Assembly (NCBI GenBank): GCA_938048185.1
Contig: CALIVT010000001.1
Location: 124,001-188,000 of the forward strand
Length of the DNA stretch: 64,000 bases
DNA from: an uncultured Arenicella sp.
Lineage (GTDB): Bacteria; Pseudomonadota; Gammaproteobacteria; Arenicellales; Arenicellaceae
Reading direction: 5' to 3'
This document shows positions 35,875 to 45,157 of this stretch, one piece after another. Position 1 is the first letter of the stretch. Each line of letters begins with the position of its first letter. Made by a program: the position numbers and the translations under genes. The notes beneath the pieces were generated by a model. That model was not told the DNA's origin. It saw nothing but the letters and a program-made list of their open reading frames with translations, and ran no database searches.

Positions 35875-36324
35875 TCAGCGATTCTTTTTCTTGAAAATCC
35901 CCAGGCGATTTAACAAACCTTTTTCTTTTTGTGTCGGTTGAGTGATCACCGTGCCGCCGTGTTGTTTGTCTTCGGTGCTGGGTTCTAGGTTTTGTACATT
36001 TGATAAATCCACATCGCCTTCAAGCTTTACCAATTTGTCGCCGTCGAACTGGGCCGTGATTAGGCGTTGTGAGGTTTGGCTTTTGCGTTGGTTACGTTTT
36101 GAATAAAAATAGTCCCAGCGTTGCTCGTTAAATGGGTCAATAACCATTGGCGTGCCGAGAATGAAAAGCACCTCGGCTTTGCTCATACCGTATCTTATCT
36201 CGCGCAAGTCACTGTTATTGATGATGTTGCCTTGCTGAATATCAGGCTGATACGGCCGGATGCAACCGCTAAGGCTAAGTGAGCAAGCGATTACGAGTAA
36301 TAAGGCTAAGAGTGTCTTGTTCAT
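35875..36324 (-). CDS. bamE: Outer membrane protein assembly factor BamE
   Basis: 149 residues. A lipobox LSGC at 18-21 makes it a lipoprotein. The BamE (SmpA/OmlA) core reads REIRYGMSKAEVLFILGTPM and RWDYFYSKRNQRK. BamE is an outer-membrane lipoprotein of the beta-barrel assembly machine. The start overlaps the stop of the upstream GNAT gene by four bases. The C-terminal 45 residues are a polar extension beyond the core, as in many longer BamE proteins. Confidence 0.93.
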   Translation of the reverse strand: MNKTLLALLLVIACSLSLSGCIRPYQPDIQQGNIINNSDLREIRYGMSKAEVLFILGTPMVIDPFNEQRWDYFYSKRNQRKSQTSQRLITAQFDGDKLVKLEGDVDLSNVQNLEPSTEDKQHGGTVITQPTQKEKGLLNRLGIFKKKNR

Positions 36325-36815
36325 GTGTTCTGATTTTGTTTGAGCTTAAGTAAAACCGCAATTTCATCACAATTATGAAATTTGTAGCAGTTTACACAAA
36401 TCCCCCAAATTTTTTCGGGAAATATATCTTTGTTAACGGTTATAAAGCCTAGCTTATGAAAGAATTCTGGCACATAAGTGAGTGCCATCACACGGGCTAC
36501 GCCGCGTTTTTGAGCGGTATTTATAAGTTCTTGTACAATTTTTCGGCCTAAGCCTGCGCCTTTTATGTCCGAGGCGACCATGAGGCTGCGTACTTCGGCG
36601 AGTTCGTCGGTAAAGTGCTCTAAAGAGCCGCAGGCAATAACATTGCCATCGCGCTTAATGACTCTGAAATGCGCCAGGTTCGCGACAATATCTTGCAGCG
36701 TGCGCGGCAGCAGGTCGCCCATAGACGCATAGTGGTTGAGCAGCTTTTGGATACTGGCAATGTCGTCTGTGCCAGCGCTAACAACGCTGTCGGTGTGCTC
36801 GGTGATTGTAGGCAT
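36321..36815 (-). CDS. GNAT acetyltransferase similar to the ArgA C-terminal domain
   Basis: 164 residues. The acetyltransferase core shows VRSLMVASDIKGAGLGRKIV with the acetyl-CoA loop, a YVPEFFHKLGFITV segment, and a C-terminal ICVNCYKFHNCDEIAVLL. That cysteine-containing ending is the hallmark of N-acetylglutamate synthase-like GNATs, including short stand-alone ones. It may make N-acetylglutamate, or act on another amine; no second kinase-like domain is present. It lies between recN and bamE on the minus strand. Confidence 0.82.
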   Translation of the reverse strand: MPTITEHTDSVVSAGTDDIASIQKLLNHYASMGDLLPRTLQDIVANLAHFRVIKRDGNVIACGSLEHFTDELAEVRSLMVASDIKGAGLGRKIVQELINTAQKRGVARVMALTYVPEFFHKLGFITVNKDIFPEKIWGICVNCYKFHNCDEIAVLLKLKQNQNT

Positions 36816-36821
36816 ATACGT

Positions 36822-38513
36822 TTAAGAGTTGGCAGCAAGCATTTCTTGAGCGTGCGCGCGCGTTCTATCGGTGATCACCTCGCCGCCGAGCATGCGCGCG
36901 ATTTCGGCCGTGCGCATCTCGTCTTCAAGTTTGACCAACGTTGAATAGGTCTCGGTGTCGGTGCTGATTTTGTCGATGAATATGTGTTGTTCGCCTTGCG
37001 CTGCGACTTGCGGTAAATGGGTGATGCAAATTACCTGTGCGTTTTTACCTAAATTACGCAAACGCGTGCCTACAATTTGAGCGACTTTACCGCCAACTCC
37101 TACGTCAACTTCGTCGAACACCAAAGTTGGAGTATCAGATTTTTCGCTGGTAATTACCTGAATCGCTAAACTTATGCGCGACATCTCGCCACCAGACGCG
37201 GTTTTATGCAATGACTTTAGCGGCATCCCGTAGTTGGTACTAACCATAAATTCAATGCGATCTGAGCCATGCTCAGAAATAAGGACCTGGTCACTGATTT
37301 GCGGCTCAACGACGATTGAAAGTTCACCGCCCTTCATTCCAAGGTCTTGCATTTGCTCACTGATTAGCTTGGACAGTTGCGTTGCAACTCGTTGTCGTTT
37401 GCTCGACACCGCTGCCGCAACCTTCTGATATTTCAGTTTTAGATCCGCGAGTTCTTTTTCTAATTTTTCAGGTTGCGCACGCGCCTGCTCAAGCCTTTGA
37501 TATTCTGTTTGCAGGCTTTGGTGGCGTTCGGGTAGGGCGTTCTCAGCGCAGCGATGCTTGCGCGCGAGATTAATCATTAGGTCGCGACGCTGTTCTACTT
37601 CGTTTAAGCGTTCAGGGTCTTGTTCTATTTTAGCTAATGCGGAGCTCAGTGCGCTCTGGGCTTCTTCAACCTGTGCTAATGCCGAATTCAACAGATCATT
37701 CGCGGCTTGTAAATTCGTGTCGTAATCAACGAGCTCACCGAGCCGTTGCACGTTGCGGCCTAAATCGGCGCTGACATTGCTCGTCTCGTTGTCGAACAAC
37801 GAATCAATGGCCGCCTGAATTCCGTCTATTAATTCTTGTGCGTTGTTAAGGCGTCCGTGTTCTTGTTCCAACGCTTCAAATTCGTTATCTAAAATGCTGG
37901 CTTCGTCCAACTCGTTTAACTGAAACGACAACAGTTCCATTCGATCTGCGGTATCGTCTTGGTTTTGCGATACAGCGCTGAGTTCTCGTTCTAAACGGTT
38001 GATGGTTGATGCGAGCTTCGCCATCGTTTTAAGTGCGTCGTCGTGCTCAGCGAATTGATCAATGATGCGTCGCTGCTCAGGTAGGCGCATTAACGATTGA
38101 TGCTCGTGTTGGCCGTGCAAATCGACTAAGAGGTAGCCCAGTTCCTTAAGCGTCGCAAGCGTAGTGGGTTGGTCGTTGATATAACATTTGGTCGGCTTGT
38201 TGCTGCGCACTACCCGTCGAATAAGACAATAGTCTTGATCATCGGCGACTTCGCTTAAATCACGTTGATCTAAGAAATCTTTGACGTTATTCAAACCTTT
38301 GATGGAAAACACAGCGGTGATTTCGCATTGATCTTCGCCGTGTCGAATCATGTCGGTTTCAGCGCGCGACCCAAGCAACAGGTTTAATGCGTCCAATACA
38401 ATTGATTTGCCCGCGCCGGTTTCGCCGGTGACCACCGTCAAGCCATCATCAACTTCCAGCTCTAGCTGTTTGATGATCGCGAAATTTCTAATGGTAAGTT
38501 CGGTAAGAGCCAT
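36822..38513 (-). CDS. recN: DNA repair protein RecN
   Basis: 563 residues, the usual RecN length. Walker A GETGAGKS is near residue 31 (DGLTVVTGETGAGKSIV), the ABC signature ASGGEMSRISLAIQV is in the C-terminal half, and Walker B reads TLVFDEVDVGVGG. A coiled coil occupies about 150-370. RecN is an SMC-like ATPase for double-strand break repair. I do not see an SOS box upstream in the short gap before nadK. Confidence 0.95.
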   Translation of the reverse strand: MALTELTIRNFAIIKQLELEVDDGLTVVTGETGAGKSIVLDALNLLLGSRAETDMIRHGEDQCEITAVFSIKGLNNVKDFLDQRDLSEVADDQDYCLIRRVVRSNKPTKCYINDQPTTLATLKELGYLLVDLHGQHEHQSLMRLPEQRRIIDQFAEHDDALKTMAKLASTINRLERELSAVSQNQDDTADRMELLSFQLNELDEASILDNEFEALEQEHGRLNNAQELIDGIQAAIDSLFDNETSNVSADLGRNVQRLGELVDYDTNLQAANDLLNSALAQVEEAQSALSSALAKIEQDPERLNEVEQRRDLMINLARKHRCAENALPERHQSLQTEYQRLEQARAQPEKLEKELADLKLKYQKVAAAVSSKRQRVATQLSKLISEQMQDLGMKGGELSIVVEPQISDQVLISEHGSDRIEFMVSTNYGMPLKSLHKTASGGEMSRISLAIQVITSEKSDTPTLVFDEVDVGVGGKVAQIVGTRLRNLGKNAQVICITHLPQVAAQGEQHIFIDKISTDTETYSTLVKLEDEMRTAEIARMLGGEVITDRTRAHAQEMLAANS

Positions 38514-38531
38514 GCGATTAAGTATAAACTA

Positions 38532-39410
38532 CTATTTAGCCTGTTGTGCGCTACCCCAACCCAATTTCGCACGTAGCATCGCGAAATAATCGTACTTTTC
38601 TGTGTGAATTAATTTCGCGAAGTGCTTGGAACGCGTCACGCTAATAACCTCGTGCCCAACCAGGCTGTAGCCGATTAAGCCATCTGATGAAACGTGGGCG
38701 CAATTAGCCGAGCGATTGTGAATTGTGAAATCCACGCTTGAGTCTGCGGGCAGTGCAATGGGGCGGTTCGACAGGGTGTGCGGAGACACCGGTACCATCG
38801 AGATTACGTCGATACCTGGGTGCATAATAGCGCCGCCCGCTGACAATGCGTATGCGGTAGAACCGGTGGGGGTGCTGAGAATAACGCCGTCAGAGCGAGC
38901 GGCGGTTACAAAGTTGTTATTTACATGTACTTGCCAACTAATTAGCTTTTCTAAAGAGTGGCGACCGATAACGACGTCATTGAGTGCAGTTTGACTGTAG
39001 ACAACTGCGTCATTATCGCAGACCTTTACGTCGAGCATCATTCTGCGTTCAATCTCATAGTTGCCTGCCAAGACCTCGTCAATTTCAGTCAGCATGTCGG
39101 CTTGGGGAATGTCGGTTAGAAAACCTAGGTGCCCTAAATTGATACCCGCGACAGGTACATTAATTTCCGCCATACGGCGTGCGACGTGTAACATAGTGCC
39201 GTCGCCGCCAATGACCACCGCCAAATCAATATCCAGGCAAAGCTCATCGTGCAGCAGTTCTTGCGGCAGCTCGCGCGTAATTTCAGCCGCAGTTGTGTGG
39301 CCCAACTTTACTTTTAAGCCTTTTGACTCTAAGTGTTGGGTTAAGGCTTTAACGGGTTTCTCGACGCTTGCGTCTTGAAACTTGCCGAATACGCCGATAG
39401 TTTTAAACAT
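38532..39410 (-). CDS. nadK: NAD kinase
   Basis: 292 residues. The GGDGTMLHVARR motif (residues about 68-79) and NLGHLGFLTDIP are characteristic, as is TPTGSTAYALSAGG in the C-terminal domain. It phosphorylates NAD to NADP. It precedes recN by 18 bases on the same strand, a common gammaproteobacterial order. Confidence 0.95.
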   Translation of the reverse strand: MFKTIGVFGKFQDASVEKPVKALTQHLESKGLKVKLGHTTAAEITRELPQELLHDELCLDIDLAVVIGGDGTMLHVARRMAEINVPVAGINLGHLGFLTDIPQADMLTEIDEVLAGNYEIERRMMLDVKVCDNDAVVYSQTALNDVVIGRHSLEKLISWQVHVNNNFVTAARSDGVILSTPTGSTAYALSAGGAIMHPGIDVISMVPVSPHTLSNRPIALPADSSVDFTIHNRSANCAHVSSDGLIGYSLVGHEVISVTRSKHFAKLIHTEKYDYFAMLRAKLGWGSAQQAK

Positions 39411-39586
39411 ACTGAATATGATTTATGATTAACCAAACCTCATTGTCGCCAATTTGCGCTCGACTTGTCCAGTTATGCGCGTTGTTTCGCGGCTTTTACA
39501 CAAATGCCTAACAACTTACTTAGTCACTTATTTAACTAGTAATTCAACGAGCTGCATAACCACTACCTATGTCAACAGACTGCTGA

Positions 39587-40630
39587 ATGAGTTTAGACAA
39601 TCGCGCCGAAAACGTTCTTAAGAATTTGGTTGAGACCTACATCCAAGAAGGCCAGCCGGTGGGGTCGCGCACCTTGTCTAAGTTACCCGCCTTGGGTGTA
39701 AGCTCGGCAACTGTTCGCAATGTCATGTCAGACTTAGAGGAGCTGGGCCTGATCACGGCACCGCATACGTCGTCTGGGCGCATTCCTACGTCACAGGGAT
39801 ACCGCTTATTCGTCGACCGCATGGTTAAGGCCTCAACTTTGACGCAAGCCGCGGTAGTGCAATTGTCTGAGCGGTTCGAGCGAGAAACCGACCCCGAAAC
39901 CTTGCTCGCTCATGCCTCTGACGTGTTATCCGATCTGACACAATTTGCTGGTGTGGTGGTGTTACCGAATCATTCTATTGCACGTTTCCATCAACTGGAG
40001 TTCATGCGTTTATCGGAGTCGCGTATTTTAGCTATTTTGGTAACCGAAGACGGTCGTGTTCAAAATCGTGTGCTACCCACCGCCGGAAGCTTTGCCGACA
40101 ATGAATTAGTTGCCGCTGCTAATTTTTTCAACCATCGTTATAAAGGCAGCACCCTTGAAGAGGTGCGACGTTTGCTTGTGCGCGATATGCAAAAAGATAA
40201 CGATGAAATGCATCAGTTGAACCAAGCAGCGATGCAAGCTGCGAGTAAAGTTATCTCAGAGGAAGACGCGTCGAGCAAGAGTGATGTGGTGCTGAGCGGC
40301 GAACAGAAATTGCTCGATGTTCCGGACCTTTGCCAAATCGAGACCCTGCAGAAATTATTTGATGCCTTTAAAACTAAACGTGACTTACTAGACCTGCTCG
40401 ATCGCAGTATGAAAGCCGACGGTGTAAGCGTGTTTATCGGTGAAGAGTCTGGTTATAGCGCGCTTGGCGAGTGCAGCGTGATTGCCAGTCCTTATGAGGT
40501 CGACGGCAAGATATTGGGCACGCTTGGTGTTGTCGGCCCAACACGAATGTCTTACGCTGAGGTCATCTCGGTGGTCGATATTACCTCTAAGTTGCTGAGC
40601 CAAGCGTTATCACAAACAGTTCGCAATTAG
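39587..40630 (+). CDS. hrcA: Heat-inducible transcription repressor HrcA
   Basis: 347 residues. The N-terminal winged helix (GQPVGSRTLSKLPALGVSSATVRNVMSDLEELG, given here in two overlapping parts GQPVGSRTLSKLP and SSATVRNVMSDLEELG) and the GAF-like HrcA domain with SGRIPTSQGYRLFVD are clear. HrcA represses heat-shock genes through the CIRCE operator in other bacteria. Neither grpE nor dnaKJ is adjacent, and I see no CIRCE element in the upstream gap of about 175 bases. Confidence 0.92.
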   Translation: MSLDNRAENVLKNLVETYIQEGQPVGSRTLSKLPALGVSSATVRNVMSDLEELGLITAPHTSSGRIPTSQGYRLFVDRMVKASTLTQAAVVQLSERFERETDPETLLAHASDVLSDLTQFAGVVVLPNHSIARFHQLEFMRLSESRILAILVTEDGRVQNRVLPTAGSFADNELVAAANFFNHRYKGSTLEEVRRLLVRDMQKDNDEMHQLNQAAMQAASKVISEEDASSKSDVVLSGEQKLLDVPDLCQIETLQKLFDAFKTKRDLLDLLDRSMKADGVSVFIGEESGYSALGECSVIASPYEVDGKILGTLGVVGPTRMSYAEVISVVDITSKLLSQALSQTVRN

Positions 40631-40685
40631 TTTCATGCTAGTTATCTTGTGGTACGTATTCTAAGCAAATTTTGGAAAATAGAGT

Positions 40686-41105
40686 ATGCAAGCACATTTA
40701 ATTTTCTGGCCGATGTTAACGGTTCTCGCCATCCCTCTTTTCGTGTTAATCCTCAATGCTAAACGTAAAGCAGCCGACAGAAAAGCGGGCACCTACAATG
40801 CAGACGCTGCAATTATTAACACTGCGTGGTCTCTGCCCGTAGTGCTTACTTCAAACTCACTGGCTAACCAGTTTCAGCTTCCGGTTATCTTTTATGTCCT
40901 GTGTTTTATTATTTTTAACATCAATGCGGTGAGCCATTTGGTGATTTTTCTAGCATGGGCGTTTGCGCTGCTGCGTTGGATTCACGCCATCGTGCACGTC
41001 ACCACTAATACTATTTCCTTGCGCTTTGCGTCGTTTTTACCCGGCGTATTGGTTTTGTTCGCTATTTTCATATACACATTAGTGACTATGGCGAAACTGT
41101 CTTAA
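40686..41105 (+). CDS. MAPEG family membrane protein
   Basis: 139 residues with four hydrophobic segments. The family-typical region SNSLANQFQLPVIFYVLC and LLRWIHAIVHVTTNTISLRF match MAPEG proteins, the group of microsomal glutathione transferases and eicosanoid enzymes. Bacterial members often have no assigned substrate. It stands alone between hrcA and a reductase gene with about 55 bases on either side. Confidence 0.82.
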   Translation: MQAHLIFWPMLTVLAIPLFVLILNAKRKAADRKAGTYNADAAIINTAWSLPVVLTSNSLANQFQLPVIFYVLCFIIFNINAVSHLVIFLAWAFALLRWIHAIVHVTTNTISLRFASFLPGVLVLFAIFIYTLVTMAKLS

Positions 41106-41159
41106 CTCCGTGGTGATGGTTAGCGTTTATCACCTCTATTTTTCTAACTAGGAACAGCA

Positions 41160-42335
41160 ATGACAACAAATAAATATGACATCGTGGTTTACGGCGCGAC
41201 TGGCTTCACCGGCCGCTTGGTCGCCGAATATTTGAGTAATCAATACGGCAACTCGCAGGACTTAAGTTGGGCGATGGCGGGGCGAAGCCGGCAGAAATTA
41301 GAGTCGGTTCGAGATGCAATGGGTCTACCTGCGGATACGCCCTTGGTGGTCGCTGATACTGGCGACGAAGCGTCGATGCAAGCAATGGTTGATAGCACCG
41401 AGGCTATCATTTCAACGGTCGGTCCGTACCAGCTATACGGTTCAATGTTGGTGGGTTTGTGCGCGAACTCTGGCACTGATTACGTCGACTTATGCGGCGA
41501 ATCGGTCTGGATGCGGCATATGATAGACGCTCATGAACAGGCCGCGAAAGCCTCGGGTGCGCGTATTGTGTTCTCGTGTGGCTTTGATTCGATACCGTCA
41601 GACCTAGGCGTCTACTATCTACAAAAAATTGCAAAACAAAAAACGGGTGCAAGCTGTCGTAAAATAAACGGCCGAGTGCGCAGCATGAAAGGCACCTTTT
41701 CAGGCGGCACTGCGGCCAGTATTCAAGCCTCGATGAAGGCGGCTAAAACTGATCCTGAAATCTTAAAGCTAGCGGTCGATCCGTTTGCTTTAACGCCTGG
41801 TTTCCGTGGCCCCAAGCAGCCGAATGGTGATCAGGTCATCTATTCTGAAGATCTAAAAAGTTGGGTTGCACCATTTATTATGGCCGCAATTAACACCCGC
41901 AATGTTCATCGCAGCAACGCCTTGCTCAACCACGATTACGGCGAAGATTTCCTCTACGACGAAATGATGTTAACGGGCGACGGTGAGCAAGGCGAAGCCG
42001 TCGCTAACCACATTGCCAGTGACCGGTCAATCGCTGGCCCCGATGCACCCAAACCTGGAGAAGGGCCTAGCAAAGAAGAGCGCGAGGCCGGTTTTTACGA
42101 CATTATGTATATTGGTGAAACCGTGGATGGTGAGTCTTTAGTTGTGAGTGTTAAGGGCGATCGTGACCCGGGTTACGGTTCGACCTGCAAAATGTTGGCC
42201 GAGAGCGCGGTGTGCTTAATTAAGGATGCGAGCGAGACCGCTGGTGGTATTTGGACGACCGCACCCGCGATGGGCGATAAATTGATTAAGCGTTTGCAGG
42301 ACAATGCTGGTTTGAGTTTCACGCTTGAGTCGTAG
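41160..42335 (+). CDS. Saccharopine dehydrogenase NADP-binding domain protein (trans-acting enoyl reductase-like)
   Basis: 391 residues. The N-terminal Rossmann motif is VVYGATGFTGRLVAEYL, followed by WAMAGRSRQKLE and a YVDLCGESVWMRHMID region typical of this group. It is similar in layout to mycobacterial trans-acting enoyl reductases and to related oxidoreductases; no lysine-biosynthesis role should be assumed. Start at ATG 41160 after AGGAACAGC. Confidence 0.83.
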   Translation: MTTNKYDIVVYGATGFTGRLVAEYLSNQYGNSQDLSWAMAGRSRQKLESVRDAMGLPADTPLVVADTGDEASMQAMVDSTEAIISTVGPYQLYGSMLVGLCANSGTDYVDLCGESVWMRHMIDAHEQAAKASGARIVFSCGFDSIPSDLGVYYLQKIAKQKTGASCRKINGRVRSMKGTFSGGTAASIQASMKAAKTDPEILKLAVDPFALTPGFRGPKQPNGDQVIYSEDLKSWVAPFIMAAINTRNVHRSNALLNHDYGEDFLYDEMMLTGDGEQGEAVANHIASDRSIAGPDAPKPGEGPSKEEREAGFYDIMYIGETVDGESLVVSVKGDRDPGYGSTCKMLAESAVCLIKDASETAGGIWTTAPAMGDKLIKRLQDNAGLSFTLES

Positions 42336-42344
42336 CTGATGATT

Positions 42345-42375
42345 GCGCCGCGCTGATCTGTTTTCGCGCGCGGCG
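42345..42375 (+). terminator. GC-rich hairpin after the reductase gene
   Basis: CGCCGCGC (42346-42353) pairs with GCGCGGCG (42368-42375). No T-run follows directly; a second small hairpin AACCC / GGGTT and a TTTTT lie just beyond. Probable transcript end. Confidence 0.45.
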
Positions 42376-42769
42376 TTATCAACCCTTTTTATTCGGGGTT
42401 GTATTGAGTACTAACGTTAGGAATTCGGTGTGGTTTGTCGGTCGCCGGTTGAGGTCGCGACACGCCCGAATGTAAACGGAGTTTTTTTCCACTGTTCATT
42501 TGCAAGTTTTGTCAAAGCGCGCCAGTGAGTGGTTCGCTTGAAAGTGATTAGACGAAATGAAACTAAAAAAACAAAAAATATTAGACGCTTGCCCCGCAAC
42601 TCGCGAATTTCTACACCCTATTACTAAAACGTAACCCGCCGTTCACTTGAGGGTAATCAATGCGCCCTTACTATCTTTGTGTCAGATAACTTACTTAGCA
42701 AGTGTCTTAAAAGTAATGTTGGCAATATGCTTGAGCAACGTCTGTAAATTCTAAAAATTGGAGCAATAA
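42376..42769 (+). other. Long leader region before the Deg protease gene
   Basis: About 400 bases without a convincing gene. It is A-rich around 42560-42600 and has no clear sigma-E promoter in the sequence I inspected. It must hold the promoter of the protease operon. No riboswitch is recognised. Confidence 0.4.
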
Positions 42770-44383
42770 ATGATCAAAGCAATTTCAAACTCGTTCGTGC
42801 CTATTTTTAAATGGGTCTCCGTCGCAGCCGTCAGCGCTGCGGTAGTCATTTCCATTCAGGCCAGTGCCGATGGGCAAACCAGCGAGGTTGTTCCTGCGCT
42901 AGATGTTCAAGATTTGCCGGTGAACGCGGTACCGGCGGCGCAAACGCCCGTTCGTAATCAACCATGGACGCCAGCGAACGGTTTTGCTGACTTGATTGAA
43001 GACGTAAGCCCGGCCGTTGTGCACGTTGCTACGGCTGGCGTTATTCAGCAACGGCGGCTAGGTGGTGGTTCGCGAGAGTTTCGTGGCCCGCGCGGCTTTG
43101 AGGATTTCTTTAATGATTTTTTTGGCGATCGGCGGGTTCCGAGCGATCCCCGTCGACAAGATCCGGCGCCTGAAACCGAAGAGGAAGAAGCCGAAAGGCA
43201 AACCCGCCCACTAGGCATTGGGTCTGGTTTCATAATCAGCGCCGATGGGTATGTTGTTACTAACCATCATGTGATTGATCGCGCCGACGAGATCATCGTT
43301 ACGCTCACTGACGGCACTGAGTATGAGGCTGAGATAAAGGGCAGCGACCCCAAAACGGATTTGGCGGTATTAAAGCTTAAAGACGCCAACGGTTTGCCGT
43401 TCGTACCTTGGGGTAATGATCGTGAGTCACGTGTTGGTGATTGGGTCTTAGCGATTGGTAATCCATTTGGTTTAGGTGGCTCTGCCAGCACCGGCATTAT
43501 CTCGGCCATAGGCCGTGATATTAATGCTGGGCCGTATGACGACTTTATTCAAGTTGATGCCGCGATTAATCGTGGTAATTCGGGTGGCCCATTATTCAAT
43601 ATGAATGGTGAGGTCATTGGTATCAACTCGATGATCTATTCACCGTCAGGCGGCAGCGTCGGCATTGGGTTTTCGATCCCAGCGAGCCTTGCTAAAGGTG
43701 TTATTGGCCAGTTACAAAATTCCGGTGAAGTTGAACGCGGTTGGATCGGCGTCTCAATTGGCCCAGTATCCGACGAGTTAGCTGAAGTGTTTAAGCGCCC
43801 GAATGATGAGGGCGCATTAATATCCCAAGTGCTCGAAGACTCCCCAGCGCAGAAAGCGGGCATTGTCGCCGGCGATATTGTGTTGAAGTTCGACGGTAAC
43901 CGCGTAAAAGAAATGCGTGATTTACCGAAACAAGTAGCGCAGGCAAAAGTTGGCGAGACTTATAAGCTCGAGGTATGGCGTGACGGTAAGACTAAAACGA
44001 TCAAAATTAAGACCGAGCCTTACCCATCTGATTCCGCGCAAGCCAGCACCGGCGATAGCGGCGCACCGCTGAGCGAGCCTGAAACGGACAAGTTGTTAGG
44101 TGCCGACATCAGTGAATTAACCAATGAGAATCGTCAGCAATATCGCATTCCTGAAGATGTTGAAGGTGTGTTATTGCTGTCGGTAGAGCGAGCTGGCTTA
44201 GCCGCAAAGAACGGCTTGCGTCCGGGCGATGTGATTGTGCAATTTGGCGCTGATAAGAATATCCAGAAGCCTGAGCAAGTCACCAAAGTCCTGAAGGCGG
44301 CGAAGAAGGCTAAGCAAAGTTCGATTGCGGTTCTGATCAATCGGCGTGGTAATCCTGGGTTTTTGGTTTTCAAAACTAATTAA
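42770..44383 (+). CDS. Do/Deg family periplasmic serine protease
   Basis: 537 residues. A long N-terminal signal-anchor region (about 10-33) is followed by the trypsin-like domain with the triad His167 (TNHHVID), Asp197 (KTDLAVLKL) and Ser271 (NRGNSGGPLF), then two PDZ domains (about 325-415 and 440-535). A glutamate- and arginine-rich loop sits near 130-146. It is longer than DegQ (about 455), close to MucD/DegP-type Do proteases. It is followed by a response regulator and kinase, so it is probably part of an envelope-stress unit controlled by them. Confidence 0.93.
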   Translation: MIKAISNSFVPIFKWVSVAAVSAAVVISIQASADGQTSEVVPALDVQDLPVNAVPAAQTPVRNQPWTPANGFADLIEDVSPAVVHVATAGVIQQRRLGGGSREFRGPRGFEDFFNDFFGDRRVPSDPRRQDPAPETEEEEAERQTRPLGIGSGFIISADGYVVTNHHVIDRADEIIVTLTDGTEYEAEIKGSDPKTDLAVLKLKDANGLPFVPWGNDRESRVGDWVLAIGNPFGLGGSASTGIISAIGRDINAGPYDDFIQVDAAINRGNSGGPLFNMNGEVIGINSMIYSPSGGSVGIGFSIPASLAKGVIGQLQNSGEVERGWIGVSIGPVSDELAEVFKRPNDEGALISQVLEDSPAQKAGIVAGDIVLKFDGNRVKEMRDLPKQVAQAKVGETYKLEVWRDGKTKTIKIKTEPYPSDSAQASTGDSGAPLSEPETDKLLGADISELTNENRQQYRIPEDVEGVLLLSVERAGLAAKNGLRPGDVIVQFGADKNIQKPEQVTKVLKAAKKAKQSSIAVLINRRGNPGFLVFKTN

Positions 44384-44394
44384 TTCGCAAAAAG

Positions 44395-44424
44395 CGCTCC
44401 CAGATCAACTGATTGCTGGGAGCG
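44395..44424 (+). terminator. Stem-loop between the protease and regulator genes
   Basis: 9-bp stem CGCTCCCAG / CTGGGAGCG with a 12-base loop. There is no T-run on the plus strand. It could attenuate readthrough or stabilise the protease mRNA. Confidence 0.5.
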
Positions 44425-44443
44425 AATTCCTAAATAGCGTAAT

Positions 44444-45157
44444 ATGAACGGAAATAAAAAAATGAATAAAAAAAGTATGATCCGAGTACTCGTCGTCGAA
44501 GACGATAACGAAACCGCAAAGTATATTGTCAAAGGTTTGACAGAGTGCGGGCACATAGCAGACCATGCGGCCGATGGCCGTGAGGGTTTGTTGATGGCAG
44601 ATTCTACCGAGTATCAAGCGATCATTGCTGATCGAATGTTACCCAAAGTAGACGGCGTGACGATGACGCGTACCTTGCGCGGAAGCGGTAACCGCACGCC
44701 TATTTTGATGCTTAGCGCATTAGGTGATGTCGATGACAGGGTAGTTGGTCTCAAAGCAGGTGCCGACGATTACCTGGTGAAACCGTTTGCGTTCTCGGAG
44801 TTGCAAGCTCGCATCGAGGCCTTGGTTCGGCGTGCAGAACCTGAGTCGCCGGATACCGTATTAAAGGTGGCTGATCTAGAGATGGATTTACTCAAGCGCG
44901 AGGTCCGTCGTAATGATCAGAAGGTTGATTTACAACCGCGCGAATTTCGTTTATTGGAGTATTTAATGCGCCATAGCGGCCAAGTGGTCACGCGCACGAT
45001 GTTGCTCGAAAAAGTTTGGGATTATCATTTTGACCCACAAACGAATGTGATAGACGTTCATATCAGTCGTTTGCGTGGCAAAATTGATAAAGAGTTTGAT
45101 GTGTCTTTATTGCACACGGTGCGCGGTGCGGGTTATATGTTGAGTGAACCAGATTAG
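44444..45157 (+). CDS. OmpR-family response regulator
   Basis: 237 residues from ATG 44444, although ATG 44462 has a better upstream GGAAA element and MIRVLVVED at 44477 is also possible. Receiver acidic pair E19-D20 (numbering from 44444), phospho-acceptor D63 (IIADRMLPKVDG), and a winged helix ending in HTVRGAGYML. The replacement of the usual acidic residue next to the acceptor by Arg is normal in some members. The gene overlaps the kinase start by 14 bases. Confidence 0.9.
   Translation: MNGNKKMNKKSMIRVLVVEDDNETAKYIVKGLTECGHIADHAADGREGLLMADSTEYQAIIADRMLPKVDGVTMTRTLRGSGNRTPILMLSALGDVDDRVVGLKAGADDYLVKPFAFSELQARIEALVRRAEPESPDTVLKVADLEMDLLKREVRRNDQKVDLQPREFRLLEYLMRHSGQVVTRTMLLEKVWDYHFDPQTNVIDVHISRLRGKIDKEFDVSLLHTVRGAGYMLSEPD

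Noticed and set aside
42686-42715. Sigma-E-type promoter before the Deg protease
   Set aside because: AACTT and GTCTT are present but only about eleven bases apart, not the sixteen or so required.
44395-44424. Strong terminator separating the Deg gene from its two-component system
   Set aside because: The stem lacks a T-run on the plus strand, so full termination is not supported.
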